Under the pieces are notes generated by a model that was not told the DNA's origin, ran no database searches, and saw only the letters and a program-made list of their open reading frames with translations. Position numbers and translations under genes: made by a program. Source: Nocardia brasiliensis (GTDB lineage Bacteria > Actinomycetota > Actinomycetes > Mycobacteriales > Mycobacteriaceae). Taken from it: a stretch of DNA of 64,000 bases. Location of the stretch: NCBI RefSeq assembly GCF_011801125.1, contig NZ_CP046171.1, positions 310,001-374,000 on the forward strand. The letters run 5' to 3'. Positions 11,556-20,445 of the stretch are shown in pieces (the stretch's first letter is position 1; each line of letters starts with the position of its first letter).

Positions 11556-12206
11556 CTATCGGTCGAGCGGTTTGTGCCAGACCAGGGAGTAGCGCCAGAG
11601 CAGGCGCCGACGGACGCGCGCGCCGGGAAGCAGCGCGGTCACCTGTTCGCGCACCTGGCGGGTGGTCAGAGACGGATCGAGCATGACCGGCATGGCGGCG
11701 TGCGTGGGATCGATCGCGTGCCAGTCGCCGGGGCCGAGCGTGCGCAGCAGCGCGAAAACACCGCCGAGCACGCGGTGGGCAAGAGCGGCAAGGAATTCGA
11801 TGGGCAACTCGCGGGGCAGGTCGGTGCGCGGCAGCGCGACGGCCGCGAGCACGCCGCCGGGACGTAGCGCGTCCGCCAGCACCGGAAGCACCTCGTCCAG
11901 CGGCAGGTGGTGCAGCGTGCTGATCGAGACGATCGCGTCGTAGCTCGCGGGCGGGAACCGCTGTGCCAGGATGTTGCCGAGCACGCAGGTGACGTTGGCG
12001 GGCACGACCTGTTTCGCGGCCTCGATCATCGCCGGGGATCGGTCGATGGCGTCGACCCGCTCCGCGTGCCCGGCCAGGACGACGGCGAAAGCGCCTGTAC
12101 CGCAGCCGACATCGAGCACGCGGGTGGCGTTGCCCGGCAGCTGCCGCACGAGGAACCGATGGTAGAAGCTGTTGTGGTTCCAATCGATGCCGGTCACCGC
12201 ATCCAC
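11556..12206 (-). CDS. Class I SAM-dependent methyltransferase
   Basis: About 216 residues. A Rossmann-type methyltransferase with motif I VLDVGCGTGAFAVVLAG, an acidic residue ending strand 2 (DAIDRS), motif ASYDAIVSISTLHHL and post-motif LRPGGVLAAVAL. The C-terminal half (LLRTLGPGDWHAIDPTHAAMPVMLDPSLTTRQVREQVTALLPGARVRRRLLWRYSLVWHKP) resembles small-molecule methyltransferases. The substrate cannot be named. The frame continues upstream to 12566 without a plausible start. GTG at 12206 or 12197 precedes VTGIDWNHNSFYHRF, which looks like the true N-terminus. It ends 13 bp from the convergent acyltransferase. Confidence 0.8.
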   Translation of the reverse strand: MDAVTGIDWNHNSFYHRFLVRQLPGNATRVLDVGCGTGAFAVVLAGHAERVDAIDRSPAMIEAAKQVVPANVTCVLGNILAQRFPPASYDAIVSISTLHHLPLDEVLPVLADALRPGGVLAAVALPRTDLPRELPIEFLAALAHRVLGGVFALLRTLGPGDWHAIDPTHAAMPVMLDPSLTTRQVREQVTALLPGARVRRRLLWRYSLVWHKPLDR

Positions 12207-12306
12207 TCTGCCACGGGATCGCGCGGGCCTCACCGATGTTCCACAGGGTGCCGACGCGTCCCTGTGCGACCTGTGGACGAACTCGGGGCAGGGTACGCGG
12301 GCGGGT

Positions 12307-12792
12307 TCAGTCCAGATCCACTGTCGCGGTGACGGTATCGCCATCGATGGTCGGCGCGTCGGCGGCCAACAGCTTTCGTGCGGCGATGTTGCCGACCGTG
12401 GTGACCGCGACGACCCGTCGTGCGCCGATCTCGGTGGCGGCGACGCGAAGCTGTTCGGCGACGGCGCCGCCGATGCCCTGGCCGCGCCGGGACCGGCCGA
12501 TCCACACACCCGCCTCGACGCCGTGCTCGCCCGGCTCCAGCCGGGCCGCCCCGACCACCCGGCCACCCACCGTGATCACGTAGGTGTACTCCACCGGCGT
12601 TCCGTCGCGCAGCGCACGACCCCGGTGAAACTCCAGAAACGCCTGCTCGCTGCTCGCATCCCACCCGGATGCCCCGGGCACCGGCGGCATCACCTCGAGC
12701 GGGTCGGCGTCCGCGACCGCCGCTGCCAGCAGCTGCGGCAGATTCGCCGCCGTCAGCGGTTCGAGCCCGACCGGCTCCGCGTTCCTGTGCAC
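12307..12792 (-). CDS. GNAT-family N-acetyltransferase
   Basis: A 161-residue GNAT protein. The acetyl-CoA pyrophosphate-binding loop is RSRRGQGIGGAVAEQL (motif A, R/Q-x-x-G-x-G/A). It is preceded by a beta strand HGVEAGVWIG and followed by GARRVVAVTTVGNIAARKLLAA, where acceptor specificity usually resides. Acceptor unknown. It is divergent from the receptor kinase at 12916, and the 123-bp gap must hold both promoters. It could be co-transcribed with the methyltransferase downstream, about 100 bp away. Confidence 0.85.
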   Translation of the reverse strand: MHRNAEPVGLEPLTAANLPQLLAAAVADADPLEVMPPVPGASGWDASSEQAFLEFHRGRALRDGTPVEYTYVITVGGRVVGAARLEPGEHGVEAGVWIGRSRRGQGIGGAVAEQLRVAATEIGARRVVAVTTVGNIAARKLLAADAPTIDGDTVTATVDLD

Positions 12793-12915
12793 AACTGTGA
12801 GCCTGCTCGATCGGACAGGTCGCGGTCAAAGGGTTTCCTTCGAGGCGGGGATCACGGCAAATCCGCAGGTTACGATGGCTGGGCCGACGGTCGGGTCCAG
12901 GTGGGAGAGGACGCA

Positions 12916-15456
12916 ATGCTGCGCGCTGGTGAGATCTTCGCCGGGTACGTGGTCGAGCGGCGGCTGGGGCGGGGTGGGATGGGATCGGTGTACCTGGCGC
13001 GGCACCCGCGGTTGCCGCGGCGGGTCGCGTTGAAGTTGCTCAGTTCGAACCTGCACGCCGATCCGGAGATGCTGGCCCGCTTCGAGCGGGAGGCCGAGCT
13101 GGTCGCGCGACTGGACCACCCGAATATCGTGGCGGTCTACGACCGCGGCATCGAAGAGGACACCAGCTGGATCTCGATGCAGTACGTGGACGGCACCGAT
13201 GCGGGCGCGCTCGATCCGCGCACGCTGGCGCCGCGGCGAGCCGTCCACATCGTCGCCGAGACGGCGAAGGCGCTCGACTACGCGCACGCGGTCGGCGTCC
13301 TGCATCGTGACGTGAAGCCGGCGAACATCCTCCTGGCCCGCGCTACGGCGGCCCAGGAAGAACGAATCCTGTTGACGGACTTCGGTATCGCCCGCCTGCG
13401 CGACGAGTCCCAGCAGCTCACCCGCACCGGAATGTTCGCCGCCACCCTGGCGTACGCGTCGCCCGAGCAGCTGTCCGCCGCCACCGTCGACCATCGAGCC
13501 GACCAATACGCGCTGGCCTGCACGCTGTTCTGGCTGCTGACCGGTTCGGCGCCGTTCGCCGCGGACAACCCGGCGGGCTTGATCGCCGGCCATCTGCAAC
13601 AACCGCCGCCGCCCGTCGCCGACCGGCGGTCTGGGCTTCCGTCGGCGTTGAACGCGGTGCTGGCCAAGGCATTGGCGAAGGACCCCGACGAACGGTTCGG
13701 CTCCTGCACCGAATTCGCCGACACGGCCCGGCGCGCTCTGTCCGCCGCCGTGCCGGGTGCGGCCGCGGCACCGCCGACTACTCCGCAGGCGTGGGTGCCG
13801 CCTGCGGCATCGCCACCGCGACAGGTCGATTCGCCCGCGCGCGCCGCAGCTGTTGCCGGGCAGGCGGAAACCCGGGCTTCGGATCCTGCGGGTGAGGCAA
13901 CCCCTGGGTCTCGTGCGGAGCCGCGGCCACCGCTGTTCCACGGCGCGCGGTCTCCGGGCGCATACCCCGAAACCCGCCCCGCCGAGTGGCCCGCGACAGC
14001 GCCGGCGCACCCGCCCGCAGCCACACGTGCACCGGAAACCACATCCGCCGACGAGCTGCCGACCGGAAGTCTCCCGGTCGAGCGGCCAGGACCGCCGCCA
14101 GGCGATCGGGATGCGGCGTTCAACCGGACTTCCGCGTCGGATCAGGAACAACAACGCCGAGCCGAATCATCTGACGCATCAGCGCAAGACGAGCGCGAGG
14201 CCGCACCACCGGCGCCGAACCGGGCGCTGCGCCGGACCGGCATCGTCGGTTCCGCGCTTGTCATCGGGACCGCCGCGGTGCTGGGCGCCGTCTGGGCGTT
14301 CGGCGGATTCACCGGCGAGCCCACGGCGCCGCGCAGCGTCACCACGGCCATCGCGTGGGCCGGTGCGACCGCGCCGGGTACCGCCGGTGCACCGAGAACC
14401 GTTGCGCCATCGAGTCAGATCGATGCACAGGGCCGAGAACAGGCCAGGGCGACGGCGGCCGCCGACCCCGCCGGCGACGGCGCCGCGACCTGCGCACCGC
14501 TAACCATCGCGGCGCCCGGCCGATCCGGCGCGAACCGATACACCTCAGGTGCGGTCGAGTTGGCGGTCGACCGGTTCACGAAGGCCAACCCAGGTTGCGC
14601 GGTGACGGTGCGGGAGGTCGACACCGCGGCCGCGAGTGCCGCCGAACAGATTTCGCGGGACCAGTCCACGGTCGCTCTGGTCGGTCCGATGGTGTCCGAC
14701 GAAATCAGGGCTGCCGGCGCGGTTTTCGACGGCGCCGGGCTGCCGTTCCTGACGCCGTCGGCCACCGACCCGACACTGTCGGCCAACGGCTGGACCACCT
14801 TCTTTCGCGGTCTGGCCGCCGACGACGCGCAGGGCGCGGCGCTGGCGAAGTACCTGCTCGGCACCGCGCAGTTCCGCAAGATCTGTGTGGTCGAGGACAA
14901 GTCAGGGTACGGCAGGAGCCTGGCGGGCAGTGTCGTCGCGGGCATCGGCGCCGCGGCCACCTCGGCCTGCGCCGCGGAAATCGGCCGCGGCGAGCGCGAT
15001 TTCGCCGCTGTCGTGGCCGATATCGCCGCCGCGGCACCGGATGCGATCTTCTATTCGGGTCTGTACGAAGAAGCCGCCGCGCTGCTGCGACAGCTGCGCG
15101 GTAAGGGGGTCACGGCACCGTTCGTGTCCGCCGAAAGCACGGTGACCGCCGACTTCGTCGCCGCGGCAGGGGATGCGGCCGCTGGTGCGTTGATCTCCTG
15201 CTCGTGCGGACCGGTGCTCGGCGACTTCGCCGCGGAGTACCAGGCGCTCAACGGCGAACCGCCGGGTCCGGGCTCCACCGAGGCGTACGACCTGACCACG
15301 ATCGTCCTGTCCGGTATCGCCGCCGGCCACGTCACCCGCCCGAAACTCCTGGACTACCTGCACAACTACGAGGGCGCCGGCCTGGCGCGCGCCTATCGCT
15401 GGACCGCCGCGGGGGAACTGGCCGCCCCGCACATCTGGCTCTACAAGGTGGACTGA
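12916..15456 (+). CDS. Receptor Ser/Thr protein kinase with extracellular type-1 periplasmic-binding-protein domain
   Basis: About 846 residues. The N-terminal Hanks-type kinase (about 10-270) has the glycine loop LGRGGMGSVY, Lys40, HRD at 130-132 (HRDVKPANILL), DFG Asp155 and SPEQL, so it should be active. A long Pro/Ala-rich linker (about 280-435) leads to one transmembrane helix near 442-463 (GIVGSALVIGTAAVLGAVWAF). The exterior part from about 525 to the end resembles a Leu/Ile/Val-binding-protein fold: an entry strand PLTIAAPGRSGANRY, then VALVGPMVSDEIRAAGAVFDGAGLPFLTPSATDPTL, KICVVEDKSGYGRSLA, and a C-terminal AYDLTTIVLSGI. It probably senses a small extracellular ligand and phosphorylates cytosolic targets. 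The ATG at 12916 follows a good GGGAGAGG site; the open frame to 12172 is not used. Confidence 0.88.
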   Translation: MLRAGEIFAGYVVERRLGRGGMGSVYLARHPRLPRRVALKLLSSNLHADPEMLARFEREAELVARLDHPNIVAVYDRGIEEDTSWISMQYVDGTDAGALDPRTLAPRRAVHIVAETAKALDYAHAVGVLHRDVKPANILLARATAAQEERILLTDFGIARLRDESQQLTRTGMFAATLAYASPEQLSAATVDHRADQYALACTLFWLLTGSAPFAADNPAGLIAGHLQQPPPPVADRRSGLPSALNAVLAKALAKDPDERFGSCTEFADTARRALSAAVPGAAAAPPTTPQAWVPPAASPPRQVDSPARAAAVAGQAETRASDPAGEATPGSRAEPRPPLFHGARSPGAYPETRPAEWPATAPAHPPAATRAPETTSADELPTGSLPVERPGPPPGDRDAAFNRTSASDQEQQRRAESSDASAQDEREAAPPAPNRALRRTGIVGSALVIGTAAVLGAVWAFGGFTGEPTAPRSVTTAIAWAGATAPGTAGAPRTVAPSSQIDAQGREQARATAAADPAGDGAATCAPLTIAAPGRSGANRYTSGAVELAVDRFTKANPGCAVTVREVDTAAASAAEQISRDQSTVALVGPMVSDEIRAAGAVFDGAGLPFLTPSATDPTLSANGWTTFFRGLAADDAQGAALAKYLLGTAQFRKICVVEDKSGYGRSLAGSVVAGIGAAATSACAAEIGRGERDFAAVVADIAAAAPDAIFYSGLYEEAAALLRQLRGKGVTAPFVSAESTVTADFVAAAGDAAAGALISCSCGPVLGDFAAEYQALNGEPPGPGSTEAYDLTTIVLSGIAAGHVTRPKLLDYLHNYEGAGLARAYRWTAAGELAAPHIWLYKVD

Positions 15457-15754
15457 TACCGCCGCCCGATTGATCGGTACGTCCGGCGAACCCCCGGCAG
15501 GACGCGCTGAGCGCTCGCCCGTTCTTTCACCGGTGGCAGGGGACCGCGCCCCGCACGGCGGCCGCGCTTCCGGCCGAAATCGGGTGCTGGGCAATAACTA
15601 CGCGATGACCACGGTGAATCCGGCTCCGCCGCACCGAGTTCCACCGCTCGATGTGCATGACCCACATATTGTCACTTATGGTCGGCTGGAACCCGATATA
15701 CCTCCGATCTGTTCCGCCGCATGTGACCGAGGTGCGTGACCGGCCTTACCCCGT
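15457..15754. other. Intergenic region upstream of the P450 pair
   Basis: About 300 bp without a supportable gene. It must contain the promoter of the P450 operon. The stretch around 15590-15715 is less GC-rich than its surroundings. I could not assign a clear -35/-10 pair. Confidence 0.45.
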
Positions 15755-17041
15755 ATGGAGCTCACTGTTTTGACGACGTCGCAGAACCCCGCAGCCAACA
15801 CCACCGCCCGAACCGGCCTTTGCCCGGTGCCACACGGGTCGTCGATCGATACCGACGGGCCCCGGGTGCGGTTGCACACCGCCGAGTTCGCCGCCGATCC
15901 GCACCGGGCCTACGCCGACATGCGGGCAGGCTACGGCTCGCTGGTGCCGATCGAGGTGGCACCGGACGTCCCGGCAACGCTGGTGGTCGGATATCAGGCC
16001 GCACTGCGAATCCTCAACGACCCGGAGCACTTTCCGGCCGATCCGCGGACCTGGCAGCAGAACATTCCCGCGGACTCCCCGGTGAAGCCGATGATGGAGT
16101 GGTATCCGAACGCGCTGCGCAACAGCGGTGCGGCACATGCGCGCTATCGCCAGGCCTACACCGCGGCCATCGATGGAATCGACCTGCACGCACTGCATTC
16201 CACCGTTGAACGGATCGCGATCCCGCTGATCAACACCTTCTGCGCGGCGGGCTCCGCGGATCTGGTGACCCAGTACGCGTTTCCGCTCGTCTTCGAGGTG
16301 CTCAACCAAATGGTCGGCTGCTCGGCGGAATTGGGCCAGCGGGTAGCCACCGGCATGGCCGCGCTCTTCGACACGGTCAACGCCGCCCAGGGCATGCAGA
16401 TGCTCAGCGAGGCGCTGATGGAACTGATCCAGCTGCGCCGGGCCGAACCCGGTGACGACGTCACCTCGCGTTTGGCACACCACCGCGCCGAACTCGACGA
16501 TGTGGAGATGCTGTCCCAGCTGATCAGCTTCTACGGGGCGGGCATCGAACCGCAGCAGAACCTGATCACCAACACGCTGCTGCTGATGGTCACCGACGAT
16601 CGCTTCGGCGGCGATGTGCTCGGCGGCAGCATGTCCACCCGGGACGCGTTGGACGAGGTGCTGTTCAACGACCCGCCGATGGCGAACTTCTGCACGTCCT
16701 ACCCGCGCCAGCCGATCCTGATCGACAACAACTGGTTGCCCGCGCACCAGCCGGTGCTGATCAGCCTCGCGGGCTGCAACAACGATCCCGAGATCCGCGG
16801 CGGCGACCGCACCGGCAACCGTGCGCATCTGGCGTGGGGTGCCGGTCCGCATGCCTGCCCCGCGAAATCCGTTGCCTACCTGGTGGTCCAGGACGCCATC
16901 GATCAGTTGCTCGATGCGCTGCCCGAGCTGCGACTCGCCGTACCGGCCGCCGAGTTGACGTGGCGGCCAGGTCCTTTCCACCGTGCGCTGGCCTCGCTCC
17001 CGGTCGTCTTTCCCAAGTCCCCTCCGTTGAACATGATGTAA
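15755..17041 (+). CDS. Atypical cytochrome P450 lacking ExxR (CYP157-like)
   Basis: 428 residues. The haem-ligand loop is intact (LAWGAGPHACPAKS, Cys368) and the flanking J-K-L architecture is recognisable. Two otherwise near-universal elements are missing. The K-helix ExxR is EVLF (Glu301 to Phe304). The I-helix A/G-G-x-D/E-T-T is GAGIEPQQ (261-268), with no Thr. This is the reported hallmark of the Streptomyces CYP157 family, members of which sit beside CYP154 genes. The next gene begins 10 bp downstream behind an AAGGAG site. Whether it is a monooxygenase, peroxygenase or accessory protein is unknown. The start at 15755 is a plausible ATG; a TTG at 15770 is also possible. Confidence 0.85.
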   Translation: MELTVLTTSQNPAANTTARTGLCPVPHGSSIDTDGPRVRLHTAEFAADPHRAYADMRAGYGSLVPIEVAPDVPATLVVGYQAALRILNDPEHFPADPRTWQQNIPADSPVKPMMEWYPNALRNSGAAHARYRQAYTAAIDGIDLHALHSTVERIAIPLINTFCAAGSADLVTQYAFPLVFEVLNQMVGCSAELGQRVATGMAALFDTVNAAQGMQMLSEALMELIQLRRAEPGDDVTSRLAHHRAELDDVEMLSQLISFYGAGIEPQQNLITNTLLLMVTDDRFGGDVLGGSMSTRDALDEVLFNDPPMANFCTSYPRQPILIDNNWLPAHQPVLISLAGCNNDPEIRGGDRTGNRAHLAWGAGPHACPAKSVAYLVVQDAIDQLLDALPELRLAVPAAELTWRPGPFHRALASLPVVFPKSPPLNMM

Positions 17042-17051
17042 GGAGCCTCCG

Positions 17052-18269
17052 ATGGCGCATGAACCGATAGTCCTCGACACCACCGGTGCCGATATCCAGG
17101 GTGAGTGCGCGCGGATTCGCGCCACCGGGCCCGTGGCGCTGGTGGCGTTACCCGGTGGCGTGCCCGCGTGGTCGGTGACCGACGCCGTCCTGCTCAAGAC
17201 CCTCCTGGCCGACCCGCGCGTATCCAAAGACCCACGCCAGCACTGGTCTTCGTTCATCAACGGTGAGATCACCGAGGCATGGCCGCTGCTGCCGTGGGTG
17301 GCGGTGGACAACATGTTCACCGCCTACGGCAGCGAGCATCGGCGGCTGCGCAGGCTGGTCTCGCCCGCGTTCACCCACCGGCGCAGCACCGCCCTGCGTC
17401 CGCGCATCGAGGAGATCACCGCGCATCTGCTCGACGCGCTGGCCGCGACGCCCGCGGGCGAATCGGTGGACCTGCGTGCCCGTTTCGCCTACCCGGTGCC
17501 GATCAAGGTAATCACCGAGATGATGGGTGTGCCCGAGCATCTCGGACCCGATCTGCACCGGTGTGTAGACGGCTTCTTCGACTCCTCGTTCACCGCCGAG
17601 CAGGCGCAGGCCAACTACCTCGAAATGTACGGCCTGGTCAGCGAATTGGTCGCGTTCCGGCGGGCGCAGCCGGGTGACGACGTCACCAGCGTGCTGATCG
17701 CCACCCGCGACGAGGACGGTTCGCAGCTCGTCGAGAAGGAGCTCGTCGACACCCTGATGCTGGTGATCAACGCCGGGCACGAGACAACGGTGAACCTGCT
17801 CGACCAAGCGATATTCGCGTTGCTGACCCACCCCGACCAGCGCGCCGACGTGCTCGCGGGCCGGGTGCCCTGGTCGGACCTGGTCGAGGAGACATTGCGG
17901 TACGAGGCGCCGGTGGCGCACTTGCCGCTGCGCTACGCGGTCGAGGACATCGACCTCGGCGATATCCGTATTCCCAAGGGGGAGGCCATTCTCGCCTCCT
18001 ACGCGGGCGCTGGTCGCGACCCGAAGGTGCACGGCGCGAGCGCCGACACGTTCGACGTGCACCGGACAAACAAGGAGCACGTGTCCTTCGGGCACGGCGC
18101 CCACCACTGCATCGGTGCGCCGCTGGCGCGGCTCGAGGCGACGATCGCCTTGCCCGCACTGTTCGAGCGGTTCCCGAAGCTCAGGTTCGCCGTCGACCCG
18201 GCCGAGCTCGCGCCGATGGGCAGTTTTATCTCCAACGGGCACCGCACGCTGCCGGTGTACCTGACGTAG
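17052..18269 (+). CDS. Cytochrome P450 (CYP154-like)
   Basis: 405 residues with all P450 hallmarks: I-helix AGHETT, K-helix ETLR, the PERF-region equivalent (ADTFDVHR) and the haem loop FGHGAHHCIGAPLAR. This is a soluble class I bacterial P450 needing ferredoxin and ferredoxin reductase, neither of which is nearby. The overall pattern (VDNMFTAYGSEHRRLRRLVSPAFT; VINAGHETTVNLL) resembles CYP154/CYP105-type hydroxylases of steroids, macrolides and terpenoids. It is translationally linked to the preceding ExxR-less P450, matching the CYP157-CYP154 pairing known from Streptomyces. Substrate not predictable. Confidence 0.92.
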   Translation: MAHEPIVLDTTGADIQGECARIRATGPVALVALPGGVPAWSVTDAVLLKTLLADPRVSKDPRQHWSSFINGEITEAWPLLPWVAVDNMFTAYGSEHRRLRRLVSPAFTHRRSTALRPRIEEITAHLLDALAATPAGESVDLRARFAYPVPIKVITEMMGVPEHLGPDLHRCVDGFFDSSFTAEQAQANYLEMYGLVSELVAFRRAQPGDDVTSVLIATRDEDGSQLVEKELVDTLMLVINAGHETTVNLLDQAIFALLTHPDQRADVLAGRVPWSDLVEETLRYEAPVAHLPLRYAVEDIDLGDIRIPKGEAILASYAGAGRDPKVHGASADTFDVHRTNKEHVSFGHGAHHCIGAPLARLEATIALPALFERFPKLRFAVDPAELAPMGSFISNGHRTLPVYLT

Positions 18270-18270
18270 G

Positions 18271-18293
18271 CGCGGGGCCGTGCCGCCCCCGCG
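18271..18293. terminator. Short hairpin between convergent genes
   Basis: CGCGGGG (18271-18277) pairs with CCCCGCG (18287-18293) across a 9-nt loop immediately after the P450 stop. It could terminate the P450 operon and, from the other side, the MmpS-like gene. Confidence 0.4.
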
Positions 18294-18314
18294 TGGGCGG
18301 TCCGGCAACGCGTT

Positions 18315-18845
18315 TCAGTCGAGCGTGCAGATGGCGTTGGCCTGCGGCCCCTGCGCCGATCGCTCGGTGCGCACGCTGCCGTCGACGGTGATGCGGCAGG
18401 TCAGGTCGGCGTCGTCGTCGCCTTGCGCCGTGAGTGTCAGCAGGACGTCCTTCTGCGACGTCACGACCTCTTTGGACCAGGGTGAGGGGGCTTTGATCTC
18501 GGTATGCGGGCCCGCGTCGTCGATGTAGTGCAGCCGCGGCACCATCCCGGTCGACGAGAGGACCTCGTAGCGCACCATTTTCGGGGTGGCGCGGTGTTCG
18601 GTCCTCGGGCCGGCCGGTGGCGGCGTCGGTCGACCGGCTTGCGGTGGTGTCGGTCGACGCGTCTGCGGTGGTGTCGGTCGATGGGTTCGCGGTGTCGTCG
18701 GTGCTGGGGTGGCGGTGCCGCTCGTGTTCTTGTCGGCCACCACCGCGGCCGCGACCACACCACCGCCCGCCACCAGTGTCACCACCACGAGCAGCACCCA
18801 CAGCCAGGTCGGTAGTCGCGGCGGCCGGTACTGCGGGTTGGTCAT
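18315..18845 (-). CDS. MmpS-like membrane-anchored protein
   Basis: 176 residues. A short cytosolic N-terminus and one membrane anchor (LPTWLWVLLVVVTLVAGGGVVAAAVVA) are followed by a Thr/Pro-rich linker with repeated RPTPPQ units. The C-terminal beta-rich domain (VRYEVLSSTGMVPRLHYIDDAGPHTEIKAPSPWSKEV ... ADLTCRITVDGSV) fits the MmpS family, extracytoplasmic partners of MmpL lipid or siderophore exporters. No mmpL is adjacent; the window's MmpL is 15 kb away. ATG at 18845 (MTNPQYRPP) is a sensible start, and the longer frame to 19049 is not needed. The linker repeats are visible in the DNA around 18600-18690. Confidence 0.75.
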   Translation of the reverse strand: MTNPQYRPPRLPTWLWVLLVVVTLVAGGGVVAAAVVADKNTSGTATPAPTTPRTHRPTPPQTRRPTPPQAGRPTPPPAGPRTEHRATPKMVRYEVLSSTGMVPRLHYIDDAGPHTEIKAPSPWSKEVVTSQKDVLLTLTAQGDDDADLTCRITVDGSVRTERSAQGPQANAICTLD

Positions 18846-19184
18846 GGTGCGCCCATCGTTTGCACTGCTGCCGCCGCGCCGAGGTCGGGAGAACGGTTCC
18901 GAGTCGGCCGGCGGCGGGTCTGCCGCGCAGGACAGTACTGCGCGGCGCGGCACCCCGCATCCGCCGGCACGGCTACGGCGACGGTCGCGGCGGCACCAGC
19001 AGCGCGGTGAGTAAAGCGGCCGAAAGACTTTCGGCGTTGGCGCGCTCATCGAACCAGGATCGGGTGGTGATCGTCATGGCGTGCGGCGCGGGTGCGCCGA
19101 GGCAGTGCGGTGCGAGCGCGGCGAAGAAGTCGTCGGGGTCGACCAGGGCTTCCGGGGTGTGCACGCCGGGGGGCGGCGGGCAGC
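18846..19184. other. Region without a clear gene, probably decayed coding DNA
   Basis: A 63-residue minus-strand ORF (18973-19164, starting MHTPEALVDPDDFFAALAPH) has protein-like composition but no recognisable family and only a weak case. The stretch leads into the decayed oxidoreductase fragment at 19185, so it may be eroded coding DNA. It also holds the upstream region of the MmpS-like gene. Confidence 0.35.
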
Positions 19185-19493
19185 GTGGTCCGTTGTCGGT
19201 GCTTCCGATCGACGGCGCGCTACGTGTTCCAGGTATGCGGGAAATCCGCGTGGGTGGCCAATGTTAGTGCGGCATCGACCGTCACGCTGTCGCGCGGTCG
19301 GTGCTCGTCGACCGTGCGGCTGGTGGAATTGCCTGTGCGGCAATGTCGCATGCTGCTGCGCGAGCACATCGCGAACGGTCCGGAACGGCTGGACGGATGG
19401 CTCGTGAAGACCGGGCTCGTCACCGAGGCGACCCCGGAGGCATTGGCCGATGCGGCCGAGCGGATCGCGGTGTTCCGTGTCGAGCCCGTGTGA
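19185..19493 (+). pseudogene. C-terminal remnant of a deazaflavin/nitroreductase-type protein
   Basis: The + frame ending at 19493 reads like the C-terminal half of the small deazaflavin-dependent nitroreductase-like family. Visible are a strand pair (YVFQVCGKSAWVANVSAASTVTLSRG), then TVRLVELPVRQCRMLLREHI, and a C-terminal ATPEALADAAERIAVFRVEPV. The expected N-terminal half is absent: upstream codons are Arg-rich nonsense and no ribosome site is present. A GTG at 19185 is the nearest in-frame start. I interpret this as a truncated relic. A short functional protein cannot be excluded. Confidence 0.45.
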
Positions 19494-19673
19494 CGCTTAT
19501 CGAATGACACATTAGGCGCCTGCTTGTCGCTCGTGGTAACCCGGTAAATCAGCTGGTAGCGTTTCATCAGCTGCTCCGGCAATAGCGAATAGTTCGCGTT
19601 GGATCATTCCCGGAAATATCGAATCAGGCGGCTGCGCGCACGCGTTGACAGTTCTTACTCATTCGGAGGCGGC

Positions 19674-20414
19674 ATGGACTGGGAGCGGTGGCAGGAGAGC
19701 TGGGATCGACAGCAGGAGTTCTATATGCCCGACCGCGAGGAGCGGTTCCGGGTGATGATCGACATGGTCGAGGCCGTGGCCGGCCCGGCACCGCGGGTGC
19801 TCGACCTGGCCTGCGGCCCGGCGACCATCAGCAGGCGGCTGTTCGACCGGCTGCCGGACGCGACCTCGGTCGGCATCGATCGGGATCCGGCCCTGCTCGC
19901 CATCGCCAGCGGCAGCTTCGCGAACGACCCGCGAATGACCTTCGTGACCGCCGACATCAAGACGCCGGACTGGATGTCTCAGCTCTGCGACGAACCGTTC
20001 GACGCGATCGTCACCGCGACCGCGCTGCACTGGCTGAAAGCCGAACCGCTGGTCCGGCTCTACGGTGACCTCGGCAAACTGCTCCGCCCCGGCGGCATCT
20101 TCCTCAACGCCGACCACATGCCCGACTCGGGCACCCCGCTGCTCAACGCCCTCGACGAGGTGATCCAGCGATCCCACCGCGCGCGAGTGACCCAGGCGGG
20201 CACCCTGGACTGGGACAACTGGTGGCTCGCCGCGGCAGCCGACCCACACCTGGCCCCCGCCGTCGCCGCCAGCCGCGAAATCCTCAACGCCCACGTCACC
20301 GGCGAGGTCCACCCCGCCGACTGGCATCTCACCGAACTACGCGAAGCAGGCTTCCTCGAAGCCGCCGTCATCTGGCGCTCCGTAACCGACGCCCTCACAG
20401 CCGCCATCCGCTGA
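19674..20414 (+). CDS. Class I SAM-dependent methyltransferase
   Basis: 246 residues. Motif I is VLDLACGPATISRRLF, followed by SVGIDRDP, FVTADIKTPDWM, FDAIVTATALHWL and LRPGGIFLNADHM, a complete class I methyltransferase core. The C-terminal helical lid (HADWHLTELREAGFLEAAVIWRSVTDALTAAIR-like) has the TELREAGF element typical of ubiquinone/menaquinone-type and antibiotic methyltransferases. The ATG at 19674 lies behind GGAGG at good spacing; the longer frame from 19599 is not used. It is monocistronic by position. Substrate unknown. Confidence 0.85.
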   Translation: MDWERWQESWDRQQEFYMPDREERFRVMIDMVEAVAGPAPRVLDLACGPATISRRLFDRLPDATSVGIDRDPALLAIASGSFANDPRMTFVTADIKTPDWMSQLCDEPFDAIVTATALHWLKAEPLVRLYGDLGKLLRPGGIFLNADHMPDSGTPLLNALDEVIQRSHRARVTQAGTLDWDNWWLAAAADPHLAPAVAASREILNAHVTGEVHPADWHLTELREAGFLEAAVIWRSVTDALTAAIR

Positions 20415-20445
20415 AGTGTGTCGACGCGAAAGCCGTATGGGTGCC

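Noticed and set aside
19641..19650. TTGACA as a -35 element before the methyltransferase
   Set aside because: It lies about 25 bp before the ATG, so the -10 would fall inside the ribosome site or coding region.
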